Positions 1-8,486 of a stretch of DNA of 64,000 nt are shown here, one piece after another. The notes beneath the pieces are model-generated. The model saw only the letters and a list, made by a program, of their open reading frames with translations, did no database searches and was not told where the DNA came from. Each line of letters opens with the position of its first letter. The stretch's first letter is position 1. This DNA comes from Rhizobium sullae (GTDB lineage: Bacteria > Pseudomonadota > Alphaproteobacteria > Rhizobiales > Rhizobiaceae), in assembly GCF_900169785.1 (NCBI RefSeq), contig NZ_FWER01000025.1, forward strand, positions 67,922 to 131,921, in the 5' to 3' direction. The translations under genes and the position numbers were made by a program.

Positions 1-24
1 CCCCCTTCCGTATCCGGGTTCGCT

Positions 25-948
25 TCAAAAGTAGATCGACATGACCAGATCCTGGTCGAAATCCCCGAAACCCTTGCCGAAAATGTTCATGCCGCCCGGA
101 TTGTCCGCCTTCTCGTCAATGCCGATGCGGAAGCGAATGGAATGATGATCGGCGATGCCAAGCGAGACGATCGTCTGTGTCGAGACCATCGCACCATCGA
201 TCCAGGTTCCTTTGTCGTCGATCGTCCAGGTCTTGAGCTTGCCGTATTGCGAGCCGCTGAGTTTCCACCAGGCGGGCGAATACATGCCGCGCCGGTCACC
301 GAAATCACCCGGCGACGTCCAGTGACCGGCCTTGATGCCATTCACCCAGATCGAAATATCGGACGGCCAGTTGGCATTGGTCGCCGGCGTCTCGGAGCTG
401 AGCTCGGCCGAAAACTCCAACTTGCGGATCTTTCTGCCCGTGACCCTGGCATTGTTCGGGAATTTGTATTCCACGTAGCCACGGGTGAACCACAAAAGCC
501 CGGCCTGCATGCGCTGCGGGTCGAGGAAAACTTCCTGCACGTCCAGCATGCCGATGACATTATTGACCGAGCACAGGCCGCAGGGCGCCTCCACTTCGAA
601 TTCCGTAAAGAGTCCGATCGGCATGCTGACGGTAACGACGTCGCCGGAGGACTTCGTGCCGTTCGTGTCGAAGCGGATAAGAATCTCGTCATAGATGCTG
701 GAGCAGACCTTCTGATTGCCTTTCGTCGCCTTCATCGTCTGTGTCTGGATAAGACCCGCCTGTTCCAGCGCTTTCAAATTGGTCGCCGTCGTCGACTGCG
801 GCAAGCCCATGTGACCGGCGATGTCGTTGACATTCAAAGGGCCTTTCTGGCGCAGCAGATTGAGCATTTCGATGCGCGTCGCTGATCCTAGGGCGTGGAC
901 GACTTCGCCATCCTTCATCGGATCGACTGTTAGAAGCTTAGTCTCCAT
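25..948 (-). CDS. ArsR-like winged-helix regulator with long beta-rich C-terminal domain
   Basis: Probable transcriptional regulator of the arabinoside uptake operon that lies upstream on the same strand. The first ~80 of 307 residues form an ArsR-type winged helix: 'HALGSATRIEMLNLL' (helix 1-2), 'DIAGHMGLPQSTTATNLKAL' (recognition helix, residues ~42-61) and 'EQAGLI' into the wing. The remaining ~225 residues are not ArsR-like; they are rich in aromatic and beta-strand-like sequence (SIWVNGIKAGHW, YSPAWWKLSG) and hold a Cys pair C123/C126 (APCGLC). A typical ArsR repressor is only 90-120 residues, so the C-terminal part is probably a ligand domain, perhaps for a sugar; that is inference. It is the last gene of the operon, 165 bp after the permease gene. 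Confidence 0.8.
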   Translation of the reverse strand: METKLLTVDPMKDGEVVHALGSATRIEMLNLLRQKGPLNVNDIAGHMGLPQSTTATNLKALEQAGLIQTQTMKATKGNQKVCSSIYDEILIRFDTNGTKSSGDVVTVSMPIGLFTEFEVEAPCGLCSVNNVIGMLDVQEVFLDPQRMQAGLLWFTRGYVEYKFPNNARVTGRKIRKLEFSAELSSETPATNANWPSDISIWVNGIKAGHWTSPGDFGDRRGMYSPAWWKLSGSQYGKLKTWTIDDKGTWIDGAMVSTQTIVSLGIADHHSIRFRIGIDEKADNPGGMNIFGKGFGDFDQDLVMSIYF

Positions 949-1034
949 GCTCGACTACCGGTTCTCCAGTCTTTCTTGGTTGTATTTCGCTGATATCATG
1001 CGGCATGGACAGTGTCGCCGTCTTTTCTGAAGGT

Positions 1035-1071
1035 GCCGGCCCGCGCCTCGGGAGAGCCATCGCGGACCGGC
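1035..1071. repeat. GC-rich inverted repeat between permease and regulator genes
   Basis: Arms at 1035-1045 (GCCGGCCCGCG) and 1061-1071 (CGCGGACCGGC) pair over 11 bp with one G-U in RNA, around a 15-base loop. No U-tract follows on either strand, so it looks like an intercistronic mRNA hairpin or REP-like element rather than a strong terminator. It may lower read-through into the regulator gene. Confidence 0.5.
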
Positions 1072-1113
1072 GGGGCCTTCTCACCTCGGCCCGAAAGGTA
1101 TGCTTCATTCGTC

Positions 1114-1938
1114 TTACCCCTTGATGCCGGAAGAGAGCATGAGCGCCTGTGTCACGCGCTTCTGGAAGAGCAGATAAGCCACTGCGACCGGCATGGCTGC
1201 GAGGATCGCGACGGCCATGTCACGGGCATATTTGACGCCGAAGGCATCGCTGATCTGGGTAATGCCGACGGTGACCGTCATCATGTTCTCGGAGCTCGTG
1301 ACGAGGAAGGGCCACAGGAAGGCGTTCCAGGCCATGATGTAGGTGATGATCGCCAGTGCTGTGGTAATGCCCCAGTTCAGCGGCAGATAGAGCTTGAAGA
1401 GGATCTGGAACTCGCCGCACCCGTCGAGCTTTGCCGCTTCTCGCAGTTCTTTCGGAACAGAATCGAAGAACTGCTTGTAGACGATGACGACGACCGGCAC
1501 GATCAGCTGCGGCAGAATGATGCCACCCCAGGTGTTGATCAGGCCAAGCCGGTGCATGAGCACGAATTGCGATACCACAAGGGCTTGCGACGGCACCATG
1601 AAGCTCGCGAGGATTATACCGTAGAGCAGCTTTCGCCCCGGAAACACGATCTGCGACAGCGCATAGGCGCACATCACGCTGATGACGATGACGACGACGG
1701 TGACGGTTATCGAAGTCACGATCGAATTCAGGTACCAGGTGGCGAGATTGGTCTGAAACAGGGCAAAGTAATAGGCGGAGAAATTGAAGACCTCCGGAAT
1801 GAAGGTCGTTTTCATCACCACCTCCTGCTCCGGCTTGATCGACGTGACGACTGCCCAATAGATCGGGAAGGCCCACATGCAGGCGATGCAGAAGGTGAGA
1901 ACGAGAAGAAGCGCGTTACCGATGGTCTTGCCGGGCAT
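1114..1938 (-). CDS. ABC sugar transporter permease, MalG/UgpE type
   Basis: Inner-membrane permease of a carbohydrate ABC importer (CUT1 type). It has 274 residues with about six hydrophobic segments, starting with 'LLLVLTFCIACMWAFPIYW'. The cytoplasmic EAA loop that docks the ATPase is at residues 167-187 (REAAKLDGCGEFQILFKLYL). 'VTSIKPEQEV' after the first segment is typical of the MalG branch. The start codon lies 3 bp after the stop of the neighbouring permease gene, implying translational coupling. From the linked GH51 enzyme the substrate is probably an L-arabinose-containing oligosaccharide; the specificity is inferred from context. Confidence 0.9.
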   Translation of the reverse strand: MPGKTIGNALLLVLTFCIACMWAFPIYWAVVTSIKPEQEVVMKTTFIPEVFNFSAYYFALFQTNLATWYLNSIVTSITVTVVVIVISVMCAYALSQIVFPGRKLLYGIILASFMVPSQALVVSQFVLMHRLGLINTWGGIILPQLIVPVVVIVYKQFFDSVPKELREAAKLDGCGEFQILFKLYLPLNWGITTALAIITYIMAWNAFLWPFLVTSSENMMTVTVGITQISDAFGVKYARDMAVAILAAMPVAVAYLLFQKRVTQALMLSSGIKG

Positions 1939-1941
1939 GTG

Positions 1942-2820
1942 TCAGCGCTCCCTTACGCGCAGAAGCTGGTACTGCAGCACGGAAACGACAACGATGATCA
2001 GGAAGAGCATCACTGCGACGGCCGAGCCGACGCCACCGTGGTTGAGGCGGAAAGCCTCGCGATAAACGAGCTGCAGCAGCACATAGGTGGAATTGAACGG
2101 TCCGCCCTCGGTCATCAGATAGACCTGGTCGAAGATCTTCAGCTGCAGGATGAGCTGAAGAGTGAGAACGAGCGCTGTAACCGGCCAGATCAGCGGCCAG
2201 GTGATGCGGCGGAAGCATTGGAGGCGCGTCGCACCGTCGAGCATCGCAGCCTCGTAATAGTCCTGCGGAATGTTGCGCAGTCCGGCGATGAAGAGCAAAA
2301 GGTTGAAGCCGTTCGTCCACCAGACCGTCACGAGTGCCACCATCGGCATCGCCCAGACGGGGTCACGGAAAACGCTGACGCGCTTGCCGGTGAAGAATTC
2401 GATGATGTGCTGCGCGATGCCGAACTGCTGGTCGAGAACCCATTGCCATATCTGCGTCACGACCGATACCGGCAGGATATAGGGGATGAAGAAGAGCACG
2501 AGTATCAGGCTCTGCAGCCAGCCCTTCAGGCGCACGACCATCAGCGCCAGGCCAAGTCCGATCAGCGTGTTCGGAATGACGGTCAGCACGACGAAATAAC
2601 CGGTGTTCCACACCGAGGTGTAGAAGAGCTTCTGGCCGAAGAGCTTCACATAGTTGCCGAAGCCCACCCACTGGCCCTCGCCGATCAGCGGCGCGTCGGT
2701 GAAGCTCAACGCAAACATCTTGTAGACCGGATATGCAAAAACGACCAGATAGGCGATCAGAAACGGCGCGATCATGACGATTGCCGTCAGCGTCTTGCCT
2801 CGTCTTTCACTGCTGAACAC
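1942..2820 (-). CDS. ABC sugar transporter permease, MalF/UgpA type
   Basis: Second membrane subunit of the same CUT1 importer, 292 residues. It begins with a short basic N-terminus and the segment 'AIVMIAPFLIAYLVVFAYP', followed by the MalF/UgpA-like 'MFALSFTDAPL' stretch and further membrane helices. The EAA loop is at about residues 190-210 (EAAMLDGATRLQCFRRITW). It should form the heteromeric channel with the adjacent MalG-type subunit and use the ATPase encoded upstream in the operon. A strong intercistronic hairpin separates it from the binding-protein gene. Confidence 0.9.
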   Translation of the reverse strand: MFSSERRGKTLTAIVMIAPFLIAYLVVFAYPVYKMFALSFTDAPLIGEGQWVGFGNYVKLFGQKLFYTSVWNTGYFVVLTVIPNTLIGLGLALMVVRLKGWLQSLILVLFFIPYILPVSVVTQIWQWVLDQQFGIAQHIIEFFTGKRVSVFRDPVWAMPMVALVTVWWTNGFNLLLFIAGLRNIPQDYYEAAMLDGATRLQCFRRITWPLIWPVTALVLTLQLILQLKIFDQVYLMTEGGPFNSTYVLLQLVYREAFRLNHGGVGSAVAVMLFLIIVVVSVLQYQLLRVRER

Positions 2821-2843
2821 TAAGCTTCTCCTTCAAGAGCAGC

Positions 2844-2872
2844 CGCCGGCCGGAGGGTGGCTCCGGCCGGCG
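2844..2872. repeat. 12-bp perfect hairpin downstream of the binding-protein gene
   Basis: CGCCGGCCGGAG (2844-2855) and CTCCGGCCGGCG (2861-2872) form a perfect 12-bp stem with a five-base loop, six bases past the binding-protein stop codon. The place matches hairpins between malE-like and malF-like genes, which protect the 3' end of the binding-protein mRNA and raise its level relative to the permeases. There is no U-tract on the minus strand. Confidence 0.65.
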
Positions 2873-2877
2873 AATTT

Positions 2878-4146
2878 TCACATCTGGCTCTTCAGTTCTT
2901 CGCGCATCTGTTCGATCGCGTCTTCCGGTTCGAGCTGTCCGTTCAATGCCGGAACCACGAAGTTCTGCGTCGCTTCGTAGATCGGACCGCCAACGCCCGC
3001 GAGTTTGGAGACCGGATCGAAGACGGCCGTATCTGCGAGCTTTGCATAGGTCGCATTCGGCTGCATTTCCTTGAATTCCTTACTGTCGGTCACCGGCTTG
3101 TAGGCCGGGATGTGGCCGGCGTTAGCCCAGGAAATGCTATGCTCGTTCATCCAGTTGATGATCTCGAGCACGATCTTCACCTTCTCCGGAGAGATCGGCC
3201 TGGCTTCGCTGTTCGGAATTGCGAAGGAGTGTGAGTCCGCCCAAGTCGCCTGCGTGCCCATCAGGTTCGGGATTTCGATGGCGCCCCATTCGAAACCGAG
3301 ATTGCCATTCTTCTGCAGATCGGCCATCGTCGGCACCTCCCAGACGCCGTTGATATGCATGGCGGCCTTGCCGGAGGTAAAAAGCGCAATCGAGGCTTCA
3401 TAGGAAATCAGCTTCGGCGAATAGCCGGTGGAGACCCAGTTTGCCATGGTCTTCAGCGCATTGACGCCGGCATCGCCCGGCAAGATCTCGTCTCCCTCGA
3501 TGAACTTCGCGCCCTGCTGGGCGAGCAAGGTATAGAAGACACGCCACATCGAGCCGCCTTCGTCGGTGTGCAGCGACAGCGGATACTCGACCTTGCCCGT
3601 TGCCTTGATCTTTTCAAGCGAGGCATTGAAATTGTCGAGTCCGTCGAGACCCTTAGGCAGGCCATCGTCGCCGAGCAGGCCGGCTTCCTTCAGGATGGTC
3701 TTGTTGTAGTAAAGAACTATCGAGTGAATATCGAAGGGAATGCCGTAGACCTTTCCGTCGGAGGTCGCCTGCTTCCAGCTGGCGTCGACGTAGTTCTCCT
3801 TCTTGATGCCTGCCGCTTCCAGTTCTTCCGGCGCCAGCGGGCGAAGGATGCCGCTCGGCACGGCCAGCGGATAGCGCGACATGTGATAGGTCATGATATC
3901 CGGCTGCTGGCCGACGGCCGCAGCCGTCTGGACCTTGGTGTAGAACGGCACGCCCCACTCAAGTGTCGTGGCGTTGATCTTGATATCCGGATGGGTATCG
4001 TTGAACTCCTTGATCAGCGCCTTCATGCGGACGCCGTCGCCTCCGCTTAAGAAGTCCCACCAGGTAACGTCCGTCTGTGCGAATGCGGCTGCCGAGGGCA
4101 GCAATGCGATTGCCGCCGAAACGGCCAGTTTCAGTATCTTTTTCAC
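2878..4146 (-). CDS. Extracellular sugar-binding protein of ABC importer (family 1)
   Basis: Periplasmic solute-binding protein, 422 residues. The GTG start at 4146 is chosen because a strong ribosome-binding site (GAGGAGG) lies about 7 bases upstream and a clean signal peptide follows (KKILKLAVSAAIALLPSAAAFA, cleavage after AFA). The mature protein opens with 'QTDVTWWDFLSGGDG' and contains 'FNDTHPDIKINATTLEW', typical of family-1 sugar-binding proteins. It lies between the ATPase gene and the permease genes of the same operon. An in-frame ATG 29 codons upstream has no ribosome-binding site. The ligand is inferred from the linked arabinofuranosidase to be an arabinoside. Confidence 0.9.
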   Translation of the reverse strand: MKKILKLAVSAAIALLPSAAAFAQTDVTWWDFLSGGDGVRMKALIKEFNDTHPDIKINATTLEWGVPFYTKVQTAAAVGQQPDIMTYHMSRYPLAVPSGILRPLAPEELEAAGIKKENYVDASWKQATSDGKVYGIPFDIHSIVLYYNKTILKEAGLLGDDGLPKGLDGLDNFNASLEKIKATGKVEYPLSLHTDEGGSMWRVFYTLLAQQGAKFIEGDEILPGDAGVNALKTMANWVSTGYSPKLISYEASIALFTSGKAAMHINGVWEVPTMADLQKNGNLGFEWGAIEIPNLMGTQATWADSHSFAIPNSEARPISPEKVKIVLEIINWMNEHSISWANAGHIPAYKPVTDSKEFKEMQPNATYAKLADTAVFDPVSKLAGVGGPIYEATQNFVVPALNGQLEPEDAIEQMREELKSQM

Positions 4147-4180
4147 GTCGGTTCCTCCTCGATTAAAGCATCGGTTATGA

Positions 4181-4201
4181 CCATCCCGCAGCACGGGATG
4201 G
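4181..4201. repeat. Intercistronic hairpin upstream of the binding-protein gene
   Basis: CCATCCCG (4181-4188) and CGGGATGG (4194-4201) form a perfect 8-bp stem with a 5-base loop, in the 143-bp gap between the ATPase gene and the binding-protein gene. There is no U-tract. It could be a processing or pausing site. Confidence 0.45.
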
Positions 4202-4289
4202 CTTTCGTTGCGAACCTCCTCCAAGGCCCACAATCCTCATTCCAGCATTTATTTCCGAAATCCGGGTTCAGACGCCCAGATTCCGGGTA

Positions 4290-5375
4290 TCAGCTGAGCC
4301 TTCTGCCTTCGCTGTCGAAGGCCAGCATTTCGGGCACTCTCAGAGAGAGGCTGATCTTTTCCTTGGGCTGCGGGCGGCTGTCGCGGCACTCGACCGTCAT
4401 TTCAGTACCGCTTTTAGTTAGGATGTGCAGGTAGCCGGTCCCTCCCAGCTCCTCGATGAACTCGGCCACGGCCGCAAGCGTCACGGTGCCTTCGCTCGCC
4501 ACAAGCCCGATGTGCTCGGGACGGACGCCGACATGGACAGATGTGCCCCGCGCGAGGCTCGCGCCGGTCGGCAAGTCGAATGGTTGGCCGGGCGCGTCGT
4601 CAAGCTCGACCCGCAAGGAGCCTTGCCCGGCGCTCATGACTTTTGCCTTCAGGAAGTTCATGCCCGGCGAGCCGATGAAGCCTGCGACAAACATGTTTTG
4701 CGGATCCCGATAAAGTTCGAGCGGCGCGCCGACCTGCTGGACGACACCGTCCCTCAGCACGACGATCTTGTCGGCAAGCGTCATCGCCTCCACCTGGTCA
4801 TGCGTGACGTAGACCATGGTCGCGCCGATCTGCCGGTGCAGACGGGCGATCTCCATGCGCATCTTCACGCGCAGTTCCGCATCAAGGTTGGACAGCGGTT
4901 CATCGAACAGGAAGACGCGCGGCTCGCGCACGATCGCCCGGCCGATCGCCACGCGCTGACGTTGGCCGCCGGAAAGCTGGCTCGGCTTGTGACCGAGGTA
5001 GTCGCCGAGACGCAGAATATCCGCCGCCGCCTTTACCTTCTGCTGAATCTCCGCCTTCGGCCGGCGTGCGATCGATAGGCTAAACGCCATGTTTTCGAAA
5101 ACGGAGAGATGCGGATAAAGCGCGTAGGACTGGAAGACCATCGCCACGCCACGCTTGGAAGCCTCCCTGTGCGTCACGTCGTCGTTCTCGATACGGATTT
5201 CCCCGCCGCTCGTCTCCTCCAGTCCCGCGATCATTCTGAGCAACGTCGACTTTCCGCAGCCCGAAGGGCCGACAAAGACTGCGAACTCACCCTGTTCGAT
5301 CTCGATATCGACGCCATGAATGACCTTGAACGCGCCGAACGACTTGCTGACATTCGTCAGCTTGATACCAGACAT
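4290..5375 (-). CDS. ABC sugar transporter ATP-binding protein, UgpC/MalK family
   Basis: Cytoplasmic ATPase energising the sugar importer, 361 residues. Walker [10 protein letters not shown] at 36-44, Q-loop 'FQSYALYPH' near 81-89, signature LSGGQ at 134-138, Walker B 'FLFDEP' at 155-160, and the switch His in 'VTHDQ' at 192. Residues ~240-361 form the TOBE/regulatory domain of MalK-type subunits ([14 protein letters not shown]). The gene sits between the arabinofuranosidase and binding-protein genes, so it is probably dedicated to this importer, although UgpC-type ATPases can serve several CUT1 systems. Confidence 0.93.
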   Translation of the reverse strand: MSGIKLTNVSKSFGAFKVIHGVDIEIEQGEFAVFVGPSGCGKSTLLRMIAGLEETSGGEIRIENDDVTHREASKRGVAMVFQSYALYPHLSVFENMAFSLSIARRPKAEIQQKVKAAADILRLGDYLGHKPSQLSGGQRQRVAIGRAIVREPRVFLFDEPLSNLDAELRVKMRMEIARLHRQIGATMVYVTHDQVEAMTLADKIVVLRDGVVQQVGAPLELYRDPQNMFVAGFIGSPGMNFLKAKVMSAGQGSLRVELDDAPGQPFDLPTGASLARGTSVHVGVRPEHIGLVASEGTVTLAAVAEFIEELGGTGYLHILTKSGTEMTVECRDSRPQPKEKISLSLRVPEMLAFDSEGRRLS

Positions 5376-5402
5376 GCATCCTCCCGATTGTCGTTTTCAT
5401 CA

Positions 5403-5422
5403 GGGCGGCTCCCCCGCCGCCC
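5403..5422. repeat. Small GC hairpin between arabinofuranosidase and ATPase genes
   Basis: GGGCGGC (5403-5409) and GCCGCCC (5416-5422) form a perfect 7-bp stem in the 59-bp gap after the arabinofuranosidase stop. It is short, GC-only and lacks a U-tract. It is listed because it continues the hairpin-per-gap pattern of this operon. Confidence 0.35.
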
Positions 5423-5434
5423 CATGGCAATCAG

Positions 5435-6955
5435 TTACGCCGAAGCAACAGACAGCAGTATGAAATGATAGGACTTCGCCGGCAGCGAACCGATGAGCGC
5501 ACCCTCGTCGGTGACGGAAAGACCCGACCCCGCCTTGGGAACGATGCGGTTCTGGTCCTCGACCGAGTTCCTGGCTTTCAGTTCCTCGCCGGTCATGACG
5601 TGATGCTGCATGACCGTGAGGCCCTTGAAGCCCTGCAGGTCGACGCTCAAGTCCATCGCCTCGTTAAGGCTGCGGTTTATCGCAAAGAGCGCAATGCTCT
5701 TGCCGTCGTCGTGCAGCACTGCCGACAAGTCGAGATAGGGAACGTCCTGGGCAACATCGCAGTCATAGGTTGGACCAGAGGCGGAAACCGTCAGCGCCGT
5801 GCCGCGTCCGTATTTCGAGGCAAACTGCAGCGGATAATAGATCGACTGGCGCCATGCAGGGCCGCCTGCCCTGGTAAGGATTGGTGCAATCACGTTCACC
5901 AACTGCGCCATGCAGGCGATCTTGACGCGGTCGGAGCGGCGGATGAAGACATTGATCAGCGAAGCGACGAAGATCGCATCCTCGAGATTATAAAGCTCCT
6001 CGAGAAGCGGCGGTGCTTCCGGCCAATCCCAACTGGCGATACGCTCGCCGTCTTCCTTGCGGTCGTGATACCAGACGTTCCATTCGTCGAAGCAGATCTT
6101 CACGTCGCGCTTCGACCGCTTCTTCGCCTTGATGTAGTCGATCACACCGCCGATGGTGACGATATAGCGGTCAAGCTCGATCGCCTTGGCATAGTAGTTC
6201 AGCGTGTCGTTTTCTTCATTGCCGAAGTACTTGTGCAGCGAAATGTAGTCGACGCTGTCATAGCTGGCATCGAGAACCGTCGCTTCCCATTCGGGATAAC
6301 TCTTCATCTTGTCGTTGGACGAGCCGCAGACCACTGTCTCCAAAGTCTTGTCGAAATACTTGAAGGCCTTGCTGACCTCATTGGCGAGGTGACCGTATTC
6401 GGCGGCACTCTTGTGGCCGACCTGCCAGGGACCGTCCATTTCGTTTCCGAGGCACCAGATACGGACATCGTGCGGATCCTTGTAACCGTGCTTGACGCGA
6501 AGGTCGCTCCAGTACGTTCCGCCCGGATGATTGCAATATTCGAGGAAGTTGCGCGCATCGTTCAGACCGCGCGAGCCGAGGTTCATGGCGAGCATCATCT
6601 CGGTATTTGCGAGCTTCGACCAGTCGGCGAATTCGTTGATGCCCATCTGATTGGTTTCACGCGTCCGCCACGCGAGATCAAGCCGCGTCGGACGCTGGTC
6701 CCGGGGGCCGATACCGTCTTCCCAATGATAGGCCGAAACGAAATTGCCGCCGGGATAGCGCACGATCGGCATGTCGAGGTCGCGCACCATATCAAGAACG
6801 TCGGTCCGAAAGCCGTCCTTGTCGGCTTTTTCATGGCCCGGTTCATAAATGCCGGTATAAACCGCACGACCCATGTGCTCCAAGAAGGAGCCGTAGACGC
6901 GTTTGTCGACGGTCGAAATCGTGAATTCCCGGTTAACGGTCGCTTTAGCCTGCAT
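5435..6955 (-). CDS. abfA: Alpha-L-arabinofuranosidase, GH51
   Basis: Intracellular exo-arabinofuranosidase (EC 3.2.1.55) releasing L-arabinose from arabino-oligosaccharides. The 506 residues match GH51 length. The N-terminal family signature 'VYGSFLEHMGRAVYTGIYEP' is at 20-39 and 'RYPGGNFVSAYHWEDGIGP' at 66-84. The acid/base Glu is E172 in 'WCLGNEMDGPW' and the nucleophile E291 in 'CFDEWNVWY'. There is no signal peptide, so it acts on imported oligosaccharides, fitting the linked ABC importer. The start has a GAGGA ribosome-binding site. It is the first gene of the six-gene minus-strand operon ending with the ArsR-like regulator. Confidence 0.95.
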   Translation of the reverse strand: MQAKATVNREFTISTVDKRVYGSFLEHMGRAVYTGIYEPGHEKADKDGFRTDVLDMVRDLDMPIVRYPGGNFVSAYHWEDGIGPRDQRPTRLDLAWRTRETNQMGINEFADWSKLANTEMMLAMNLGSRGLNDARNFLEYCNHPGGTYWSDLRVKHGYKDPHDVRIWCLGNEMDGPWQVGHKSAAEYGHLANEVSKAFKYFDKTLETVVCGSSNDKMKSYPEWEATVLDASYDSVDYISLHKYFGNEENDTLNYYAKAIELDRYIVTIGGVIDYIKAKKRSKRDVKICFDEWNVWYHDRKEDGERIASWDWPEAPPLLEELYNLEDAIFVASLINVFIRRSDRVKIACMAQLVNVIAPILTRAGGPAWRQSIYYPLQFASKYGRGTALTVSASGPTYDCDVAQDVPYLDLSAVLHDDGKSIALFAINRSLNEAMDLSVDLQGFKGLTVMQHHVMTGEELKARNSVEDQNRIVPKAGSGLSVTDEGALIGSLPAKSYHFILLSVASA

Positions 6956-7027
6956 GGATGTTCCTCGTTTATTGAATCTGATTTTTTGCCAAGCTAATCT
7001 GCGAAGTTTTTTTATTCAAGTATTTTG

Positions 7028-7055
7028 TTTTGTATCAGAAAATCAGTTTTACAAA
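7028..7055 (-). promoter_or_regulatory. Candidate operator upstream of the arabinofuranosidase operon
   Basis: The AT-rich gap ahead of the arabinofuranosidase gene contains TTTGTA and TACAAA arms flanking a direct repeat ATCAG-AAA-ATCAG (7034-7046). This dyad lies about 80-125 bp upstream of the start codon. It is the most structured sequence in the gap and could bind the operon's regulator; binding is inference. Confidence 0.3.
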
Positions 7056-7128
7056 GGTATGTACAGGCCGCTGGGCGGCCTGTTGGGGTAGGATGCTTGC
7101 GGTGATCTTTCGATTTGAAAAGAGTGCG

Positions 7129-7740
7129 TTAGAGCTTCGGCGTCAGCATTTCGAAGCGATCGCGGATCGTGCTGCAGGTGTCGCCGCCGAGACGCGCGAT
7201 GGCGTCGACCTCGGCCGGGTCGACGCGCAGCCGCTCGGGATCGACGACCCCGTCGCGATAGTGCGCGTAGATGATCTCACCCAAGATGATCTGCCGCGAT
7301 TTGCCAAGCTCCAGCGTGACATGCCGGCGGCATTCGAAGGCGGCAGGAGCTTCCGCAATCCATGGCGAAACGACCTTTTCGCCGGGCATGGCCGTCAGAC
7401 CAGCCTGCTTCAATTCGTCGACACCGCGCGGAAATTTCGCGCCGCACACATGCATCGCCTCGGCGATCGCAAAGGAGACGATGTTGACGGTGAAAACCTC
7501 GGTCATGCGGATATTGTGGGCAGTATCCTTAAAGGACATGTCCGGATGGTTCTCGACGCCGAGCGCCAGGATCGGCGGATCGGCCGATAGGCAGTTGAAG
7601 AACGAAAAGGGCGCGGCATTGATGCGGCCGTTCTCATCGACCGTCGTCACCAGGGCGATCGGCCGCGGAACGATCGTGCCGATCATCAGCTTGTAGCGCT
7701 CGCGCTCGCTCAGTGCCGTAAAGTCGAAGGAGATGCTCAT
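7129..7740 (-). CDS. Flavin reductase-like FMN-binding split-barrel protein
   Basis: A 203-residue protein of the flavin reductase-like family, which bind FMN and either reduce flavin for a partner monooxygenase or act as oxidoreductases. Diagnostic stretches are 'LMIGTIVPRPIALVTTVD', 'INAAPFSFFNCLSADPPIL' and 'DTAHNIRMTEVFTVNIV'. I place the start at 7740 (MSISFDFTAL), 1 bp after the stop of the racemase-like gene; an upstream in-frame ATG at 7767 would lie inside that gene. It is the last gene of the polyamine-type ABC operon, so it probably acts on the imported compound or its breakdown product. The substrate is unknown. Confidence 0.85.
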   Translation of the reverse strand: MSISFDFTALSERERYKLMIGTIVPRPIALVTTVDENGRINAAPFSFFNCLSADPPILALGVENHPDMSFKDTAHNIRMTEVFTVNIVSFAIAEAMHVCGAKFPRGVDELKQAGLTAMPGEKVVSPWIAEAPAAFECRRHVTLELGKSRQIILGEIIYAHYRDGVVDPERLRVDPAEVDAIARLGGDTCSTIRDRFEMLTPKL

Positions 7741-7741
7741 C

Positions 7742-8485
7742 TCAGCTTGCTGTCCGCATCGGGGCAAAGCTGCTCATCGCGCCCGTGAAGTGCTTGGGAA
7801 TCGGCGAGGCATAAGAGCCGCGCTTGCTGGTCGAAAGCCCGAGCGAAACCAGCGCTTCAGCCTGCTTCACGGCCGCGGCAACGCCATCGACGACCGGAAC
7901 GCCATAGATCTCCTGCAGATCGCGCGCGAGATCGGTCATGCCCGCGCAGCCGAGCACGATCGCTTCGGCACCATCCTCGGACAAGGCCCTTTCGATTTCG
8001 GCGCGGAGCTTTCCGATGGCACCTGAGGCCTCGTTTTCGAGTTCCAGCACCGGGATGTTGGACGCCCTCACCTTCGCCCGGCCGCCCATGCCGTAGCGGC
8101 GGACAAGATTGTCAATGAGTACGCGGGAGCGTTCCAGCGTGGTGACGACGGTGAAGCGCTGCGCGAGAAAGCCAGCCGTCGCAACGGCGGATTCGCAAAG
8201 GCCGAGCACCGGTACATCGGCGATCGTGCGCGCGGCATCGAGGCCGGTATCATCGAAGCAGGCGATGATTGCGGCATCGTAGCCAACGCCCTGGCGTTCC
8301 TTCAGCTCCATCAGCAGTCCCGGGATCGCGAGCGCCCCATCATAATGGCCCTCGATCGAAACTGGCCCCATGCGGGACGTGACGGCGATGATTTCCGTCC
8401 CTGCTGCCGCGACAGTGCGCGCGGCGACCGCAGCCTTTTCGGTCATCGAAGCCGTCGTATTGGGATTTACCATCAATATGCGCAT
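7742..8485 (-). CDS. Asp/Glu/hydantoin racemase family protein
   Basis: A 247-residue member of the Asp/Glu/hydantoin racemase superfamily, cofactor-independent enzymes using two cysteines. The two expected Cys are present: C76 in 'IIACFDDTGLDAA' and C180 in 'VLGCAGMTDL'. The N-terminus 'MRILMVNPNTTASMTEK' is typical of the hydantoin-racemase/arylmalonate-decarboxylase branch. It lies 1 bp from the second permease gene and 1 bp from the flavin reductase-like gene, so it is co-transcribed with the importer. Hydantoin or a hydantoin-like amide is a reasonable substrate guess; allantoin racemase or a maleate isomerase-like activity are alternatives. Confidence 0.85.
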   Translation of the reverse strand: MRILMVNPNTTASMTEKAAVAARTVAAAGTEIIAVTSRMGPVSIEGHYDGALAIPGLLMELKERQGVGYDAAIIACFDDTGLDAARTIADVPVLGLCESAVATAGFLAQRFTVVTTLERSRVLIDNLVRRYGMGGRAKVRASNIPVLELENEASGAIGKLRAEIERALSEDGAEAIVLGCAGMTDLARDLQEIYGVPVVDGVAAAVKQAEALVSLGLSTSKRGSYASPIPKHFTGAMSSFAPMRTAS

Positions 8486-8486
8486 G

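Noticed and set aside
1012-2823. Long plus-strand frame of 603 codons, rich in Asp, His and Arg
   Set aside because: It is antisense to two clear ABC permease genes, has a composition typical of shadow frames in high-GC DNA and no recognisable domain.
5465-6997. 510-codon plus-strand frame
   Set aside because: Exactly antisense to the GH51 arabinofuranosidase, which has intact catalytic residues and a ribosome-binding site.
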